Source: Dasypus novemcinctus
Lineage: Eukaryota; Chordata; Mammalia; Cingulata; Dasypodidae
DNA length: 64,000 nt
Direction: 5' to 3'
Assembly (NCBI RefSeq): GCF_030445035.2
Contig: NC_080685.1
Location: forward strand, 113,324,432-113,388,431
In this document: positions 62,328 to 64,000 of the stretch, piece by piece
Layout: each line of letters starts with the position of its first letter
Position numbering within the stretch: the first letter of the stretch is position 1
Notes under the pieces: model-generated
Databases searched by the model: none
Told to the model about the DNA's origin: nothing
Seen by the model: only the letters and a program-made list of their open reading frames with translations
Program-made: the position numbers and the translations under genes

Positions 62328-62776
62328 GTAGTCACGTTTTCGTTTAAGATAGAAAAGTTCCTTTCTCAGATTTATTCTTTTTCAACTAAGCATAGATCTT
62401 AATATATGATGATGTACATTACAGATAATGGGTGCTGTTTGGGGGAAGGAATATTTGCAGAGGGCTTTCTACTAATAGGTCACTGATAAAAGAAGGCATT
62501 AAAAATGGCAACACCAGGTCATAACCCATAGAGTTGGAGGCTTTTGCTCAGCACCACTTTTCTTACTTGGATTAAGACTTTTGTAATTCCTGCCAAAATG
62601 GACTTGAGAGACAAAGCCCCCAGTTAAAGTTTGAGCCTTTCCCACAGGAGCCCACCATATGTATTCATGGGGTCTTTGATTTTATCAGTGTCCCATGTTT
62701 TTATAAAATCACAAAGATCTGAGGAAAAACACCACAGCATAGTCTGATTCTCATTACTCACTTTCTGCAATTGCAG

Positions 62777-62801
62777 GTGAACTCAAGAGACAACAAAAAT
62801 G
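62777..62801 (+). CDS. Exon S7 (25 nt) of a third gene copy
   Basis: Acceptor 'tttctgcaattgcag', donor gtagtt; VNSRDNKN plus one base. Phase 0 to 1, like all S exons. Confidence 0.55.
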
Positions 62802-64000
62802 GTAGTTATTCTGGTTCATGCAACTGTTGTGGGAAAAATCAAAATAAAATAGGGAGTTTCCTCCAAGCTTTAGGCTGTGGACCCAGCCTGATCCTAGTTT
62901 CACTGGGAAATGAGGGTTGGGGTGTGATGAAAGGCTTCCATTAGGGTGTTCTGTCCTTGTTTCTACAGTTCCAAGTAGCAGCTGTGTTCTCTTGAGGTGG
63001 TAGAGATTTTAGTGCACAGGGGCTAATGGGAGTCCACGTGTGAGTCTCTGGGGTCTGATTTTGAGTCTGTGTGCATTTAACCAGGTGATATGTACCATTT
63101 ACAAAGGAAAATTGCTAGGGTCAACTTTCTCAACTTTCTCAAATAAACCCTATCACCACTGAACATTTTATGCACCTTTACTTCATCCAGCTGCACCTAG
63201 GGTGTGCTTTTTATCCCCCACAACACAGGTGGAGAAACTGAGTTGCAGAAATGAGCAACAGCCTGAGCTGTCTGCTCCCCAGGGGAAGGGCCTCAATGTG
63301 AACCTAGGCTTTTGGCCCCAATTCTGATGCTCTGAGCTATAGACCTGCCCTTTATACTCAGCCATGGGAGTTTCACAGGATTGGGGGTAGGATGAAAGGT
63401 TTTTTGTTAAGGTATTCTGTCCTTGTTTCTACAGTCCCCAGTAGAAGCTGTGTTCCTTTTAGGTAACTGTAGAATTATCATGTGCAATTCCCCGAGGTGT
63501 TATGTCCCACTTATGCAGAGAATTGCCAGTGTCAACTTTCTCAGATACATTGCATGATTTAGCCATTGGATCAGTAGACATCAGACAAAGGAGTTCTAGC
63601 ATCTCCCGGTCTTGGAATTACCTGAGTCTACAGAGAATCCAAACTGCCCACCATTTTAAGATAGCCTCAGTAGTCACACAGCCTAGGGCAGCAGGTTGTG
63701 CAGATTTTCACAGACTTTGGTATAGTTACTAGTGTCAAAAACACATAGAAAGCCCACATGCTTCTGATCACCCCAAAATCCTCTGTTGTGATGCTGACTT
63801 GGTCAACCCTGCCAGGGTTGAGGTGTCAGCTCAGCAGCTCGCTCAAAGCAGATAGACATTGGAAGACAATTTAGTGCATTTGGTACCATCACCATAATGG
63901 ACCCTATTGATGCTCAAGTTCTATGAGTCCTTGATAAAATAGAACCCAAAGACACTTGGCATTCAAAACATTCTTAACCTGGTGTTCAACACCCTTGTTG
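62802..64000. other. Intron-like sequence after S7
   Basis: Similar to the sequence after S3 (about 39,400-40,420). It contains a local repeat: a 'ggtattctgtccttgtttctacag' type segment occurs at about 62,944 and again at about 63,411. No further exon before the window ends. Confidence 0.5.

Overview
The window is mammalian nuclear DNA, most likely from an armadillo or close xenarthran. Two tRNA-derived SINEs (about 43.15-43.60 and 60.52-60.95 kb) look like the DAS family I know from Dasypus. The rest is dominated by decayed L1, L1-type 3' ends, an antisense class I ERV remnant, a class II-like solo LTR and AT-rich intron-like DNA. There is no compact gene; coding sequence is visible only as very short exons with conserved splice sites and reading phase. 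I recognised no rRNA gene, free-standing tRNA gene or CRISPR array.

The main content is a tandemly duplicated, multi-exon gene family on the + strand that I could not name. Its signature is an exon pair: an 'E' exon of about 71 nt (62-74) followed about 400-540 bp later by an 'S' exon of exactly 25 nt. Together they encode a roughly 32-residue, Glu/Asp-rich repeat. Seven E/S pairs are visible (5.1, 28.7, 38.8, 41.1, 43.9, 45.0 and 62.3 kb). From 28,697 to 49,528 fifteen exons join in consistent phase with no in-frame stop: E2-S2, one basic exon with NLS-like clusters, four more E/S pairs, and four C-terminal exons rich in Asp/Glu, ending at TGA. This gives 335 complete residues. The first exon and promoter were not found.

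Layout: 1-3.26 kb, inverted-repeat arm of antisense L1 with a solo LTR; 3.26-3.99 kb, sense L1; 3.99-7.38 kb, first E/S unit (broken by a stop codon); 7.38 to about 11 kb, antisense ERV; 11.5-22 kb, first copy of the gene's 3' block (exon X3 frameshifted); 22-27.5 kb, L1 with nested insertions, including the partner arm of the inverted repeat; 27.5-49.5 kb, the best-preserved gene copy; 48.9-60.2 kb, second copy of the 3' block; 60.2-61.0 kb, L1 carrying a SINE; 61.0-64.0 kb, start of a third copy. The order 'E/S unit, 3' block, L1, next E/S unit' recurs, so L1 sits at each junction of a tandem array with units of about 23.5 and 33.5 kb.

The repeats date the array. Several insertions are present in one copy and absent from its paralog, with target-site duplications. 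The 2.6-kb inverted repeat is identical over every stretch compared and then drops abruptly to about 85-93 percent identity, which suggests recent gene conversion or an assembly artefact.
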